Position numbers and translations under genes: made by a program. From Agrobacterium larrymoorei (GTDB taxonomy: Bacteria > Pseudomonadota > Alphaproteobacteria > Rhizobiales > Rhizobiaceae), in contig NZ_JAAMFB010000044.1 of assembly GCF_013322225.1 (NCBI RefSeq), forward strand, positions 33,335 through 97,334: 64,000 nucleotides of DNA. The letters run 5' to 3'. This document shows, one piece after another, positions 64,000 to 64,000 of this stretch (the first letter of the stretch is position 1; every line of letters begins with the position of its first letter). The notes beneath the pieces were generated by a model. The model had not been told where the DNA came from and made no database searches. It worked only from the letters and a program-made list of their open reading frames with translations.

Positions 64000-64000
64000 A

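Overview
This window looks like a stretch of a repABC-type conjugative plasmid from the Rhizobiales, most probably the Agrobacterium/Rhizobium group. The diagnostic parts are a repA-repB-repC cassette with an intergenic antisense RNA, a traI-trb mating-pair operon in the Ti-plasmid gene order, divergent traG-D-C and traA-F-B-H operons around an oriT, and a TraR/TraI/TraM quorum-sensing circuit. TraR is 234 residues long and closely resembles the octopine/nopaline Ti-plasmid protein as I recall it. Four palindromic tra boxes lie at the places where such plasmids use them. No T-DNA or vir genes are visible, so this is best read as an accessory or catabolic plasmid.

Layout. 0-10.2 kb: redox and detoxification cargo. 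It contains an NTF2-like protein, an Rrf2 regulator, a divergent AraC/SDR pair, a PaaI-type thioesterase, a four-gene minus-strand operon (MDR dehydrogenase, luciferase-like oxidoreductase, DUF1993, Bcr/CflA pump) with a divergent HxlR regulator, and an SMP-30-like lactonase. 10.2-15.2 kb: decayed plasmid 'leading region' with a broken ardC, an internally deleted PAPS-reductase-like gene, a toxin-antitoxin-like pair behind a perfect 12-bp inverted repeat, DUF736, HU and WGR genes. 15.4-25.2 kb: DNA-transfer genes and quorum control. 25.3-31.2 kb: an apparently more AT-rich island with two DJ-1/PfpI (isonitrile-hydratase-like) proteins, a GlxA-type regulator, small membrane proteins, and dead TetR and SDR genes. 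31.3-43.8 kb: an opine-like catabolic island. It holds a LysR regulator, a three-subunit flavin/iron-sulfur dehydrogenase, RidA, serine dehydratase, a four-gene ABC importer and a chemoreceptor, flanked by fragments of pyruvate carboxylase, an ACT-domain gene and threonine dehydrogenase. 44.3-54.6 kb: trbI to traI. 54.6-58.7 kb: repABC. 58.8-62.6 kb: a 1265-residue nuclease-STAND-like NTPase protein that looks like an anti-mobile-element defence protein. 62.7-63.8 kb: a tyrosine recombinase.

How it fits together. The plasmid senses its own density through TraI-made acyl-homoserine lactone and TraR. The tra boxes would couple that signal to DNA processing (traC/traA), mating-pair formation (traI-trb) and probably copy number (repABC). 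The catabolic island supplies a nutritional reason to keep the plasmid: detect a compound, import it, oxidise it, hydrolyse the imine, and feed a serine-derived product to pyruvate. The candidates I consider most novel are the PD-(D/E)XK-STAND protein between repC and the recombinase, and the opine-like operon with its own serine dehydratase. The window also contains many gene remnants, about nine loci, at the seams between modules. They record how the plasmid was assembled.
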